Of a stretch of DNA of 64,000 nucleotides, positions 42,602 through 55,235 are shown in pieces. The DNA comes from Trichosporon coremiiforme (Eukaryota > Basidiomycota > Tremellomycetes > Trichosporonales > Trichosporonaceae). The notes under the pieces were generated by a model. The model was not told the DNA's origin and made no database searches. It saw only the letters and a program-made list of their open reading frames with translations. Both the position numbers and the translations under genes were made by a program. The stretch's first letter is position 1. Each line of letters begins with the position of its first letter. The DNA lies in NCBI GenBank assembly GCA_039545355.1, contig BCJJ01000016.1, positions 434,001 through 498,000 on the forward strand, in the 5' to 3' direction.

Positions 42602-45030
42602 TCATCGACCGAGGTGATGCTGCATGCTCTTGAAGTGGGCAATGTGCACTTCGCTAGCAGCCATCATCTCCTTTGCCATATCGGAGACTTGGCTCCCTCG
42701 TCCATTATAAATCGTAGCGTTCGCAAACATCAGCCGAACGTCACGCTCAAACTCTTCGATGTTGCCAACGCTCCCGTCCTTGATTCGCGCGCGCAGCGTC
42801 TTCAAGTCCATTGGACGCTTGATAATCTCGTAGTAGTCGGCCGCTTCATTCTAATGTTAGCTGCATTTTGGCAACGTCCGAGCTCACCTTGCGGACCGGG
42901 TTCGCGAAAACGGGTCCATATTTGTGCTGCTGGATCGAGTCGAGGAGCTGCAAAAGGAGTTTCTGCATGGTCTTTTGGCTCTTGGTGGAGGGCGGAGCAA
43001 CGGAGCTGGCGGGGGTGCTGACGGATGCACTGGGACCAGAGTCGTCCTCGTCGTCAGCCTCACCGCCGGCCGACTCTCGTGCGGCTGGCCGGGGGGCTAC
43101 CTGTTAGCCCGTCAAAAGTTGTTACATGATTATAACACATCACACGGTAGAAATGAACTTACTGCGGGTGCGTTTACTTGTTCGCTTCTCGACGGGGGTC
43201 GACGCGGCGCTCGCAGCAGCCTCAGCCTTGCGCCGGCTGCGTGTCGACCGCTTTTCGCCCTCAGCCTCCTCTTCAGAGTGGTCGTCCTTCTTGTCCTCCT
43301 CCTCCTCTTTAACACTGATAGCTTCAGAAGCGGCACGGACAGACTTGGAAACGACGTCGTCACGCATAGAGCCCCGAGGCTGTCGAGTTCGTCGGCTGCT
43401 TCGGCCCTCCGTCTGAGGGGTTCCAGAGGCTGTCGAGCTGGCCGAGGCGCCTCGTCTCGTGGGAGGACTTGCTTCCTTGGCGGGGGACTCGCCTCGTCGT
43501 CGGCGACCGCGACGACCCCGGGGAGTCTCCTCCTCCGCCTCCTCTTGGACTTCTTCCTTAACCTCCTTCTCAGTCTCCTCCGCATCCACATCGGCTTCTC
43601 CCTCTCCTTCAGCATCGTCTCCCTCGACAGCAGAGGAGCCCTTGCGGCCGCGCTTGGTAGGACGTCCCACCTTTGGGACGGTTTCTCCCTTGCGCTTTCG
43701 GCCCCGCTTCGAAGCAGGGGTGGGAGATGAAGGGGGAGCGTCCGCTACAGCAGTTTCGTCTGCCGGCAGGGGAGATAACTCAATGTCAGAGAGAGCTTCC
43801 GACCCGTGCTCAGAGGTTGGAGTTGCAGCCTGCTCTTCGATTTCGATATCATTCTTCTTGCCGCCGCCATTCTCCTTCTTGTCCGTACTCGGTGTAGCCT
43901 TTTGGGGCTTCCGTCTTGAAGATCGCGTCGTAGGCTTCTCCTCCTCCTCCTCCTCCTCCTCCTCCTTGCCTTCCCCGTCATCCTCGTCGTCCTTCTGATC
44001 CTCCTCTCCATCCTCCTCTTCGTGGTCTGCTCCAAGCTCAACTTCCGCTGATGGCTCCTTGGAGGACTCCTTGCTCTGGACCTTGACCTCGTCTTGCGCG
44101 GTTATCGGCTCCACAGTCGGTTCCTTTTCAGGCTCTTCGCTGGGCTCTACCGTGGAAGCCTCAGCCGTTTCCTCTGCAGGTGGGGCCGCATGGTCCACCT
44201 GTTGCTGAGTGTCGACTTCAGGCTCGGCGGTCGGCTCCTTTGTCGACTCTGGGACCTCGTCAACATCCATGGGTTCGGGCTCGTTCGGGGTAGCCTCTGC
44301 CGTCGTTGGCTCATTCTCAACCGGAGCATCCTCCGCTGCTGGGGCTTCCGGAGTTTCAGCGGTCTTCTCAGCTTCCGCCTTGCCGGCTTCCGCAGTCTCT
44401 TCCGGCTTGCCATCTTCCAGGTCCACATGTTTGACGGGCTCCGATTCAGGCTCAGGGGTCTTCGCAGACTCGGGACCAGCCTCGACAGCATTCTTCACCT
44501 CGGCGGGATCCGGGACCCAGCTATCGACGAGTTTCTTGCCGTATTTCCTGTTAAGAGCGGCTCGAATTTCGGCGTGGATCTTGTCATTCATCTCCCCAGC
44601 CTTGATACCGTTGATATCACTCATGAGCTCCCTAAGGCGTCAGATGGACACATATAAACAGTTGACTCACATGAATCGGACCTCATGGCCCATGATTTGA
44701 TCCTTGAGTTCCTGCATGCGGGCAACATAAAACGTTTGGGCAAGCTGTAAATGAACCTTGGCTTGCGGTTTCGAACTGTCGGGAGCGGGTCTAATTGTCA
44801 GCTAAAGAGGGCGCAGCAATAGCGTACACGTTGACTTCGATGCCTTTCATGAGGGCGACATAGCTATTCTCGCAGTTCTCTGGAGAAAAGAGCTCAGAAC
44901 GATCTTTGCAGCAAGGGTGCTCCGTGAGCAACTTGCTAACGACCGTCCAGTTCGATGCTCCAACCTTGTAGACGGCCTGAGCAAGAAGAAGCTTGTCCTG
45001 CACCGTCATCTTGTCCACGGCGACCGCCAT
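42602..45030 (-). CDS. BRD8-like bromodomain protein (NuA4-type)
   Basis: About five exons from ATG 45030. The N-terminus (TVQDKLLLAQAVYKVGASNWTVVSKLL) resembles the SANT/Myb-like start of BRD8, a NuA4/TIP60 subunit. A middle region of about 450 residues is disordered: first Glu/Pro/Thr-rich, then basic with RGRKRKGE and GRPTKRGRKG AT-hook-like motifs. A single C-terminal bromodomain follows: MQKLLLQLLDSIQQHKYGPVFANPV, DYYEIIKRPMDLKTLRARI and FERDVRLMFANATIYNG, with the acetyl-lysine-binding Asn in ANATIYN. Known role of relatives: histone acetylation and H2A.Z exchange. I infer a chromatin-linked nuclear protein. The gene is divergent from CSN7. Confidence 0.78.
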
Positions 45031-45367
45031 CTTTGGATGGTTGCTGGACGAGGCGACGGGGAAGGTGGATGGCGAGCAAGAAGTGGTCGACGCGAAACGA
45101 GCGGCAGTGTGTGTAGTGCTCGTTAGCTTCGCTTACCACATTTGTTTAGGTGGCCGCGGTTGTCCGCTGTTACTAAGGGTTATTGGAAGCGGAGACAAAT
45201 TTCTAATGGGCTGCCCACGTGACTATTACGAGTACACTCAGCCTGAATTACCCGCATTCCTAAAGCAACCCCGCACTCGCGCCCCGGACTCGAGGTGCAG
45301 CGTCAGTCATGACGTTGTCGAGACGGCAACTCCCTTCAACAACAATCACGTCGGGTTATTGCTGCCA
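45031..45367. promoter_or_regulatory. Divergent promoter region, BRD8-like / CSN7
   Basis: 337 bp between two outward-facing start codons. It contains CACGTG at 45216-45221, within CACGTGAC, a Cbf1-type site. No TATA box seen. Confidence 0.45.
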
Positions 45368-46441
45368 ATGACCGACTCGCGTCTTGAACCCTTCTTGCTT
45401 TTGGCACGCAGTGCCAAGGGCGCCGCGGCGGCCAAAGTGGTTGAGAATGCGACCGCAGCGGTGAGCACAGTCTGCCAGTGGAAGCTAACGGATAGAATGG
45501 TGTCTACACCTTCAATGCGCTCATGGACGTTCCGAACATCAAGGAGGTGAGCCGCACAGCACTGCAGCTACTGACACTGTAGCTTTCCCAGTCGTCAGAT
45601 TTGCAGAAACACTGGAACCTCCTGCAACTCTTCGCCTATGGAACCCTCAAAGACTACAACTCCTGTACGTCGACGCTTCCCCTTTGAAGTGCAAGAACTC
45701 TCCTGACTGTACAGCGCCCGGTTCCTACCCACCTTTGTCGCCGCAGCAGATTACTAAGCTGAAGCATCTGACTCTTGTGTCTATTGCACTTGAGCACAGG
45801 GTGAGCGAGAGTGTCCCACCCTTGATCTAACAGCAGTCATTGCCCTACTCCGACCTCTTGCAGATGCTCGACCTAAAGACAACGCGGGAGCTGGAGAACA
45901 CTATCATCGATTGCATTTATTCTAATCTTCTCACAGGGAAGATGCACCACCACGAGCAGATCTTCTACGTCGACCAAGTCTCCGCGCGGGATCTGAACGA
46001 GGACGAGCTTCGCAAGATGGAGTCAGCTCTGAACGCATGGTGAGTTTTAAGTGATCCATTTTTGGAGCTGATAAGCAGGTCAAGCAATGCCGAGGCGATT
46101 CTGAAAGCGCTCGATCAGCAGATTGCGCAGGCGCGCGAGTCCGCCATTCAGGACGCAGAGCAGGCGGCGCAGTACCAGAAGGAGCAGGACGCCGCGTACC
46201 ACCAGGCGAAGGCAGAGCTGCACAAGCGTGACCGCCACGCCATGGGCGACTTTGCGAACAGAACCAACGAAATGCAGGCTGGCCAGCCGAAGTCGGCGAT
46301 GTCCAGTCTTGGCTACGGGGGTGAAGGCAAGGGCGGGTTGGTTCAACAGTATGTGGCTTGACTGACAACAGCTTCTTCCGCAATCTGAGCGACAGCAATG
46401 AAGACCCGTCGCACAGCAGGGCGAAGAGGACTCGCGCATAG
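45368..46441 (+). CDS. CSN7: COP9 signalosome subunit 7 (PCI domain)
   Basis: Six or seven exons from ATG 45368. The start is MTDSRLEPFLLLARSAKGAAA; the next exons read ANGVYTFNALMDVPNIKEL, LQKHWNLLQLFAYGTLKDYN and then the PCI part ITKLKHLTLVSIALEHR, LPYSDLLQMLDLKTTRELENTIIDCIYSNLLTGKMH, typical of CSN7 and related eIF3m/Rpn PCI winged-helix proteins. LLTGKMH is the winged-helix end. A coiled-coil tail follows (QQIAQARESAIQDAEQAAQYQKEQ) and a basic end (RAKRTRA) at 46441. The COP9 signalosome removes Nedd8 from cullins. Convergent with COQ7, 107 bp apart. The final exons are phase-consistent. Confidence 0.85.
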
Positions 46442-46548
46442 TGAGCGCACCTCTTCTCTGTTACATAGACAAGCATAAGGTGGGGTGTTAGGCGCTGTAG
46501 ATTTGTATTTCACCTGTACATGACATGCAACAATGATAAGGATACATA

Positions 46549-47377
46549 CTAAACCTTCTGCGCAACCGTGATACCGATCTTACAAGCCGCACCGATCGCG
46601 GCACTCAGCAGCGAGTGCCCCGGCGCCTTGAGCGCGCCTTCCTCGACAGCGAAGTCGAGATGCTCGAGCTCGTCGTCCCGGAACTCCTCGAGAACCTTCG
46701 CAAGCAGGGGCAGAGACGGGTCGGGGTTCGCCTTCTTTGCGTTCTCCTCAAGGACGGGCTTCAGGTCGCGCAGTTGGCTACGAGTTAGTTCTGAAGCGGA
46801 GGCTGTTTAGCTAAGATTTGTGACTCACTCGTCGTAATGCTCGCCAATAACGGTCTCAACAGCCTCTGTACACGCCATTGCGGCCTCCTTGCCCATCAGA
46901 GCCGTGACGGCACCCATTCCCCACGCCAGCCCCTGCCAGACGGGGTACAGAGCTGTCGGGCGGACATTGTGCTGCGCCGCAACCTTGGTCATAACCGAAA
47001 GGTGGTGTCGCTCGTTCTCCCACATCTCCTGGCTCTGTCAGCGACCAAGCTCAGTGGAAGTGATCACTCACCTCGACATGTCCAACAGTCTTGCCATCGC
47101 CCCGCACGGCACTGCCCCACTTCTGTCCCCGGTAGATCCAGTTCGCGCCGAGTTCTCCGGCGTGGTCGACACGGACGATCTCCTCAAGCAGTCGACGCTG
47201 CTCTGGTGTGAGGGACGGCGAGCTCGTGGTGCCGGGGTGCTGCTCGGGCTGGGGGGAGATCGGCAGCGCGGCGCCGCCAGCCGGCGCACCAGGAACAGTG
47301 GGCGGGCCCTTAGGCGTCAGAGGGAGGTAGGCGTGTGATGAGAGGGCGCGGGACACGCGCAGCGTTGGTCGGAACAT
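46549..47377 (-). CDS. COQ7: Demethoxyubiquinone hydroxylase Coq7 (mitochondrial)
   Basis: Three exons from ATG 47377. The N-terminus (MFRPTLRVSRALSSHAYLPL) is Arg/Ser-rich and suits a mitochondrial targeting peptide. The mature part has the Coq7 di-iron motifs: VDHAGELGANWIYRGQ, the ExxH-type MWENERHHLSVM, AVETVIGEHYD and FRDDELEHLDFAVEEGA, which carry the iron ligands of this ferritin-like family. It hydroxylates demethoxyubiquinone in coenzyme Q synthesis in the inner membrane. Length of about 235 residues is usual. The splice inside VETVIGEHYDDQLRDL is supported by the family sequence. The 3' end is convergent with CSN7. Confidence 0.93.
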
Positions 47378-48939
47378 GATGTTGTTGGGGAGCGAAGTGT
47401 GGAGGAGGTTGGGAAATGTCCGGGAATTCGGCGAGCTCCTCGTCTCTGGCGGATGGAGATTGCAAGAGACGGACCCTGAGACAGGCCATGTCTTCCTCGT
47501 CCATGACGTCTGAATGTCTGAATCTGCCATCTCTCCATCGCCCATCTTCCACTTCCCTCATGTCACTGCTAACTGCATCGCCGGCTACTGAAAGCAGCAG
47601 CAGCTCTCCCGCGATATACTCCTAAGGCTAACGCAAGGAGATTCTAGCTTCCACACCTCAGCCTTCCTCGGCTGATATCTTCGCCTTCCCTCGTCCGCCC
47701 TGCGCATCCGCTTAGAGCTCCCTGACGTCTGCTGTTGTATCTCAGACACTATCAGAATACTCACACAGCTTCACATGCAGATCCTCAAACTGCGGCGTCC
47801 ACATCGCCTGCTGGACGTGGCCGCTGTCTGGAGCGAGCTCTATGCGACCCACGAATTTCTGCCAAGGCCTTTTAAGATTGGGGGGCACCATCTCTCAAAT
47901 GACTCTATTGACCTGCAATATCCACCACAGGAGTTGCACACTTGGTATGCGGGACGATGCGCTTAGCGGAGAGGCGAAAGGCAAGTCCTCAGGTGAATGT
48001 CTCTACCCCTCAAGCACAGAAACGCACGTCCATCAGCTAAGACGGCGAAGATGCGACTGCCGTCCCCTCTTTCTCCTATGGCCGTATGGTACAGGCGCTT
48101 CACTCTACTGCTGGGGCGGAGCTGGCAGTACTCCACTCACTTGTCATCTTGAGCATCCTCATCACAAGGACAGAGCTACTCCTACGCCGTCCTTGCCCCG
48201 CTAACAGTTCTTTCTGCTACGTCTGTGGAGGGACAGGACTACAAAACGCGTTGGCCAGTCAGACACGGCCGTTGGTACTGGTGGCGTCAGTGAACGGGGG
48301 CATACGACACCAGCATCGACAACGAGCTCAAACGCAGGTGCAACTTCACGGCTGAGCCGTCAACTGTCGGAGCATCTATCTCCGATGCTCGCCAGGAGGA
48401 TTGGCACGTTCTCCTGCCGGCCATGGCCGCGCGCACTCTCTTTCAACTACAACGAAGCATTTGAATTGAAGACATCGTAAAGTTAACTTGTGCCGTGCGG
48501 AGGTGACCATCCCCCGCACTCCACTCTTCCTGGCCCCAGACCGTACTGTAGTGATCGTAGGTCCTACGCTACGGTCAGCCATCCATGGGCATTGCATGCC
48601 CGTCGACCATAGATCCGCAAAAGACCGACAGGGTTGTGCACAGGACGCAGGATGTCAGATGTCATGGAGGGACTATACGAAGCTTGACATCAGCTGATGT
48701 CTGAGAAGAGAGATCTCAACTCATGGGCGTGGCATGGACAATCTGCAAGGAGGCGCTCCTACCGATTATTACCTGGACGTTGTATCTGCCTGGCCTTTGG
48801 TCATCGACTTGAGAGACAGGAGCGGGACATCGTGCTTCTCAGCTTTGCATCTGCAGCGCGCGATGTCCTAAATAGTAGCTCATATCAACAAAAAATGCAT
48901 TTTTATACACGATCCTACGTAGCTAAGCTCGCTGCTGCT
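47378..48939. other. Gene-poor 1.6 kb stretch
   Basis: Between the COQ7 promoter and the homocitrate synthase 3' end. I can support no gene; short open frames (47775-47966, 48086-48355) show no domain. A large + strand open frame from 48697 to 50208 is only the antisense of the homocitrate synthase gene. Confidence 0.45.
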
Positions 48940-51389
48940 TTACTCGGTCCTGGGCCTCTTGGCGGCGCTGCCGTTAGGAGAGACGTCACGGGAGGCGTGC
49001 TCCTCAAGGAGACGGTCGAGGACCTCGGGCTGGCCGACCTTGAGCTTGCCCTCCATGACGGCGGTGTGGTAGACACGGAGGATCTGGTCAACGTCCTCCA
49101 TGGTCTGGGTGCGGACGTCGGCGAGCTCCTTGATCTTGGCGGTGGCGTCCTTAATCTGGTCGTCGTTAAGGACGAGGTTGAGCTGCTCAACACGCGACTT
49201 GACGGCGTTCCAGCCGGTGAGACGGTGGCCGATCGAGACGTAACGCGTCATGCCGAAGTCGGCGGGGTTGAGGATCTCGTACGTGGCGGGGTTGGCGAGG
49301 ATAGCCTTGGCGTGGATACCGGCCTTGTGGGTGAAGGCGCAGAATCCGGTGATGTAGTTGTTGAACGGGACCTGGATCTCGACGGCCTCGGCGACGAGGT
49401 TCTCGACCTCACGGAGCATGGGGAGGTTGTACTTGCCCTTGACGAACTCGGGGTCGGCAACCATCATGCGCGCGATGAGACCGCCGAGCGGCGTGATACC
49501 GTTGCGCTCACCGATGCCGAGGACAGAGGTGTCGATGTGCGTCGCACCGGCCTCGAGGGCGGCGTAGGCGTTGGCGATGGCGCATCCGGTGTCGTTGTGG
49601 AAGTGGCACTCGATGTCGCACGAGACAACACCACGGAGGGTACGGACGAGCTCGTAGACCTGGCGGGGGTCGGCACAGCCGACAGTGTCGGCGACACCGA
49701 CACGGTTGACACCAATCTTGTCGACGGTGCGGTAGATGGAGAGCAGGTCAACGAGCTCCGAACGGAACGAGTCCTCGGACGAGAAACGGATCTCAATGCC
49801 CTTCGACTTGACGAACTCGATAACCTCAATAGCGGTCTTGGTGATCCAGGCCATGTCCTTGCCGTGCGAGTGGTCACGGAGGAACGACGACGTTCCAATG
49901 ACAACATCGACACCGTCAACACCAGTCTCGACGGCGATACGGGCGTCATCCATGTGGCAACGGATGTGGGTGAGGATCTTGGAGCGCTTCAGGCCGAGCT
50001 TGCAGATGGCCTCGCAGTGGGCACGCGACTCGGGCGAGGCGGCAGGCGAGGTGAGCTCGATGTAGTCGACACCAAACTCGTCGAGGGCCTTGGCGATCTT
50101 GATCTTGGTCTCAAGGTCTGCAGTGTCAGCGGCGGCTCAAACGCGAAAGGGGGGAAGGAGAGAATAGACTACGGCCGTCGAGTCGGTGCGCGACGCCGTC
50201 AACCTTAATGCTATGTGTCGAGTCACACGGGTCGTGCGACACAAGACACGCAACGATTATGACAACGCCAGCGACAATCCTGAAGCTAAGAGGAGATAAA
50301 TGAGGGCTGCTCATTACAGCCCGAAGGCCCCCAAAGCGCTAGAATGACGGTGCAGTCACAGGCAGGGGACTGGAGAGAGGTAGAGGGTATCAAGAGACGA
50401 TCGGGGAGCCAGGGCGCGTTTGCGAACTGCTCACCCTCGCTGCCACATCATATCTCTCGACTTTTGACCCCAGAATCACCCTTCCGACGCAGATTATGGC
50501 GACTAGGGTCCGCGGGTCAGGGAGGCAAGGCGCCGGGGTAGATCCCCAAGCCGCTCCCTACCGCCTGGGATCCGTTACATCGACTTTGGGAGTCGGTTTT
50601 GTGGAAAAGAAGGAAATCGTGGCTCACCGAAGAACGCGTTGGCGAACTGCTCGCCCTCTCGAAGCGTGCTCTCGATGATCTGTGGGTGTCAGAGAACGAG
50701 TTGGAAGGAGTAGAGGATGTGTAAGAAGAAGGACGGGTGATGCGGAAGTGCCACCGGGTGGAGGTGCCACTCGGCTGCGGCACCGCCACTCTCGCGCATG
50801 CCACGCATGTGCACGCGTTCTGAGCAGCCCAGCGCACATGCATGCACTGCTGGATGCCCAGGAGAGCCTGCATGGAGGGCTGTGGAAGGACGAAAGCGGG
50901 CCGGACGGGCGGGGCGGAAGAGGGTGACGGTGGCTTTAAGGCCACAACACCGCATACTGCCCGCCCACTCTGTGGCCACGGCGGAATCGCGTTCTTGCAC
51001 TCGCAAGCCGAGCAGCATGCACGTCCATTCGCTCGCGGCTTCGTCGCAGACTGGGGACGGGGTAGCAGACACTGCACAGAGGCAGCCCAAGCACCCAGCA
51101 TAGATCATGTTTGGTCCTCCCGGGTGAGTCGCAACCGATGACGGTGACCGACCGACAGACCGGCCGACTCCACCTCCACCCAAGCGCGCAAAAGAGCACA
51201 AACATGAGGAGACACGACACTCACCTTCCAGTTGCTGGTGTTGCTGAGGAAGTCCGAGGGACGGGAGTAGAAGCCCTTCTTCTCGCCGTGCTTGGGGCCA
51301 TCGTTGGTCTTGACGGCAGCGCCGAGGTCGACAGGGATCATCTCGGCGTCGGCACCGTTGGTCTCGGGGGCGGGCTCGTGGGGGCACAT
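48940..51389 (-). CDS. LYS20: Homocitrate synthase (lysine biosynthesis)
   Basis: Three exons: 51225-51389, 50628-50679 (only 52 nt) and 48940-50117, giving 464 residues. The small exon encodes [17 protein letters not shown], the catalytic start of the barrel. Then [47 protein letters not shown] and [13 protein letters not shown] follow, with Arg, His and Asp metal/acetyl-CoA motifs of the DRE-TIM family. The enzyme condenses acetyl-CoA and 2-oxoglutarate in the alpha-aminoadipate pathway. The two introns (545 and 510 nt) are ten times the size of most here. A Gcn4-type site TGACTCA sits 339 bp upstream of the start. The product is probably feedback inhibited by lysine, as in homologs. Gene symbol could equally be LYS21. 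Confidence 0.92.
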
Positions 51390-52414
51390 GGTTGCTGGTT
51401 CGTCGAAGAGGGGGGTTCTGAAGGGGGAGATAAAGTGTCAGGAGTCGCTCTAGACAAACTGGCTGGGAGTGTCAAGCGTTTTTGAAGGGTAATGAGCGGT
51501 GACGAAAGTCGTAGGTCAAAGTCGAGTCGGTTAAGCCAAGAGCCAGGCAGAGGCCGCTCGCTGGTCGTTAACCTGAAGCTTTTACTGGCGTGCGAGTCAG
51601 AGGCTTGCTGCCAGAGCCAAGGATAGAGAGCGGCTTACTATGAATTAACCGCGTAATACAGACCGAATGCCGGATCGATTAGGGCGGCCGAGTCGAGAGC
51701 TAAGCAGAAAAAGTTCGAAATGATTAGTGACTCATCCGCTGCGGCAGGGCATCGGCCAATCAGAATACGCCGAGCGGCCGGAGAGAAGCTCCGCCACGCG
51801 CCACGAGTCACCCACGCTCTAGTGTCCGGCCACACCGGGCGCGGGCCCTGCGTCACAGCCTAGAGCATCAGCGTAGTCCGACGCGGGGAGAGGCGAGCCT
51901 GGCGCCTGGCCAACCGACGCTCAGGCACGTCCCTCAGCCGATTTCTTTTGTCCGCGTTTCGCATTTTTACTCCCACATTCCACAGACCAAACGATTAGCA
52001 GACAATGGCGCGCTGTATGGTCCCCCCACTTACTGCGCCTGATTGGCCACTCAGCTCGCCGCCTCGCCTCGCCTCAGCGCCTCAGCCTGCAGTGCTACCT
52101 AGTTGAGCTGACTGCCTGTCTGCGCGCGCCTCACTCAACCCAGCCAGTCAGTGAGCCTGTGAGCTAAGGAACCGAACCACCGCTGGCACTGGCAGCTGGC
52201 AGGCACTGACATCTCGTCAACTTCGTTCTCTCTCCATCTTCATCTCTCTCTTACGGTAACAACTAAGTACGAGGTAGAGCATCATCAGTGTCGTCGCCCA
52301 TCCGACCTAGCTCTCACCCTCACCCTTCCCCCTCCCTTGACGCCTGTCCCCTTTCCTTTATAATTCGACTCTAATCATCATCACCAGGCAACACAAAAGC
52401 ATCGCTCTGTAAAC
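51390..52414. promoter_or_regulatory. Divergent promoter region, LYS20 / KAP95
   Basis: About 1 kb between two outward-facing genes. A TGACTCA Gcn4-type site lies at 51728-51734. The right 200 bp is CT-rich and forms the KAP95 leader. No TATA box or RNA gene found. Confidence 0.5.
51728..51734 (+). promoter_or_regulatory. TGACTCA (Gcn4/Cpc1-type) site upstream of LYS20
   Basis: TGACTCA is the consensus for the bZIP factor of general amino-acid control. Its location 339 bp upstream of homocitrate synthase fits derepression on amino-acid starvation. Function here is inferred from the motif. Confidence 0.5.
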
Positions 52415-55235
52415 ATGGACGCCGCCACCCTCTTGACCAACGCTCTCTCAGAAGGTACGCACAAACCGAGCATCTCCCGAGGCTCTCAGCTGACTCCCCG
52501 CGCAGACGCGAACACTCGTAACACCGCTCAGCAGCAGCTTGAGGCCGCCGAGCGCGACAACTTCGTGAGTAGGCCTCCCAATGTTTTGTTTCTCTTGGCC
52601 AGGGTCCAACCCCACCTACCCTATGGTAATTGACGTGGTCAACGCTGACAACCTAGCCAGCCTACCTGCACACCCTCGCCAACGAACTTGCTAACGAGCA
52701 AGCCCAGCCGCATATCCGTAATGCTGCCGGTCTCGCTTTCAAGAACGCTCTGTCGGCTCGTGTATGTGGTCATGCGAAATTTCAGGTACTGACTTGCATC
52801 AGGACCCCGTCAACCAGCCTGCTCTGAGCGACCGTTGGATGGCACTTCCTGAAGATGTTCGCACACCACTCAAGCACACTCTTCTGCAGACCCTTGGATC
52901 CCCCGTCCACAAGGCTGCTTTCGTTTCCGCCCAGGGCGTCGCCGCCGTTGCCGCCATTGAGCTTCCCCGCGGACAGTGGCCCGAGCTCATCGGTCAGCTC
53001 CTCGAGTTTGTCGGAAATCAGGAGAACACTGGTCTCCGCATCGCTACCCTCCAGGCTGTTGGATACGTGTGCGAGGTTATCCAGCCTCAGTACCTGTCGG
53101 CCCGCTCCAACGAGATCCTGACCGCCGTCGTTCAGGGTGCCCGTAAGGAGGAGCCTAGCACCGATGTCCAGGCCGCCGCTATCCACGCCCTCTACAACTC
53201 GCTCGAGTTCATTCGCGACAACTTTGAGCGCGAGGGAGAGCGCAACTACATCATGCAGGTCGTCTGTGAGGCTACTCAGAGCCCGTCGTCCACTGTCCAG
53301 GTCGGCGCCTTCGAGTGTCTCGTGCGGATTATGAGCCTGTACTACGAGCACATGGAGTTCTACATGGAGCGTGCTCTCTTTGGCGTAAGTTTTACATGCG
53401 TTACTCGTTACTAACGACAGCTCACCATCTCCGGCATGAAGAACCCCGAGGAGCCTGTTGCTCTCCAGGCCATTGAGTTCTGGTCGACTGTCTGCGAGGA
53501 GGAGATTGAGATCGCCATCGAGGCTCAGGAGGCCCTCCAGTACGGTGAGGAGCCCGCCCTCGAGTCGAAGCACTTCGCCAAGGCTGCCCTTCCCGAGATT
53601 CTTCCCGTCCTTCTCGAGCTCCTCACCCAGCAGGACGAGGACGCTGACGAGGACGAGTGGACCAAGTCCATGGCCGCTGCCGCCTGTCTCGAGCTTCTCG
53701 CCCGCAACGTCGGTGACGCTATCGTTCAGCCCGTCGTTCCCTTCGTCGAGGCTGGTATCCGCCGCCCCGACTGGCAGGGTCGTGAGGCCGCCGTCATGGC
53801 CTTTGGCTCCATCCTTGACGGACCCAGCTCGCAGACCCTGGCTCCCCTCGTCAGCCAGGCTCTCAGCACCCTCATCGGCATGCTCCAGGGTGACTCCGAC
53901 CTTCACGTTCGTGACTCGGTCGCCTGGACCCTCTCGCGCATCACCGAGCTCATGCTCGACGTTGTTGACCCCAGCATGCACCTCCAGAACCTCGTTACCG
54001 CGCTCGTTCTTGGCCTCCAGGGCACCCCCCGCATCATCAACTCGTGCTGCGCCGCTCTCAGCAACCTCGTCACCCACCTCCTGCCCGAGGCCGACCTCAT
54101 CTCCGAGGACGCTCCCCCTACCTCGCCCATGTCGCCGTACTACGAGGGTGTTTTCAAGGCTCTCATGCCCGTCTCGGAGCGCCCGAACAATGACAACAAC
54201 TGCCGTGCCGCGGCCTACCAGACCATGGCCACGTACATCACTTGCTCCGCTGCCGACACCCTCCCCATCGTCGACCAGGTCGCTGCTGCCATGCTCGGTC
54301 GCCAGGAGTCGTTAATCGGCATGGAGAACCAGCTCGTTGGCATGGACGACCGCCAGAACTGGAACGACATGCAGATCTCCATCTGCGCTCTCCTCCAGTC
54401 GTTCATCCACAAGTCGCCGGCCCTCGTCATGCCCTACGCCGACCGCCTGATGACCAACCTCCTCACCATCCTTTCGTCTTCCGGCAAGCACGCTGGTGTT
54501 CTCGAGGATGTTCTTGCTACCGTCGGTGCCGTTTCGGGCGCCCTCGAGGGTGGTTTCGTCAAGTACATGGAGGCCTTCTCGCCCTTCCTGTTCCAAGCCC
54601 TCGGCTCGTACGACGACTACCAGGTCGCCCAGGCCGCCGTCTACTGCGTCTCCGACATTTCGCGTGCCATTGGAGAGCAGCTCACGCCCTTCGCCGAGCG
54701 CATCATGGTCGCTCTCATCGACATTCTCCGCTCCCCCGCCATCCAGCGCCAGGTCAAGCCCACCGCCATCACGGCTATCGGAGAGGTCGCGCTCGCCATC
54801 GGCCCCGCGTTCGTCCCGTACCTCGAGACCACGATGGGCATTCTTAGCCAGGCGGGTTCGACGGCGGCCTCGACTACCGATCTTGCGCTCAACGAGTTTG
54901 TCTGGACCATGCGTGAGGCTATCGTCGACGCCTTCATTGGCATCATGAACGGTCTCAAGGCTGGCGACCCCACGCCCTTCCTGCAGTACGTTCCGGGCAT
55001 CCTCGGCTTCCTCCGCACCTGCCTCGCCGAGGAGGACCGCACCGAGGAGTTTGTCGGCGCTGCTCTCGGTCTCATCGGTGACTTCGGTGACACCTACAAG
55101 CAGGCTGTCCGCGACGACATCTGCCAGGAGTGGGTCCAGCAGGCGATCTCGATTGGCCGCCAGCGCGGTGCTTCCAGGTCATCTCGCACCAACGCCGCCT
55201 ACGCCCAGAAGGCCATCAAGGAGCTTTCCAAGTAA
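52415..55235 (+). CDS. KAP95: Importin subunit beta-1 (karyopherin 95)
   Basis: Five or six exons from ATG 52415. Start MDAATLLTNALSE then DANTRNTAQQQLEAAERDNF is the importin-beta N-terminal HEAT (IBN) region, followed by AYLHTLANELANEQAQPHIRNAAGLAFKNALSAR. HEAT repeats fill the rest: KHTLLQTLGSPVHKAAFVSAQ, VVQGARKEEPSTDVQAAAIHALYNS, GRQEAAV-type sequences and DEDADEDEW, the acidic loop of HEAT 8 that binds the IBB or Ran. The C-terminus is an alpha-solenoid ending NAAYAQKAIKELSK. It carries importin-alpha cargo through the nuclear pore and releases it on Ran-GTP binding. Length of about 860-870 residues is right for the family. Confidence 0.94.

Noticed and set aside
48697..50208. A 503-codon open frame on the + strand
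   Set aside because: It is the antisense of the homocitrate synthase gene. High GC codon use keeps the opposite strand open; its composition (repeated DLDL, GVGD) is typical of such shadows.
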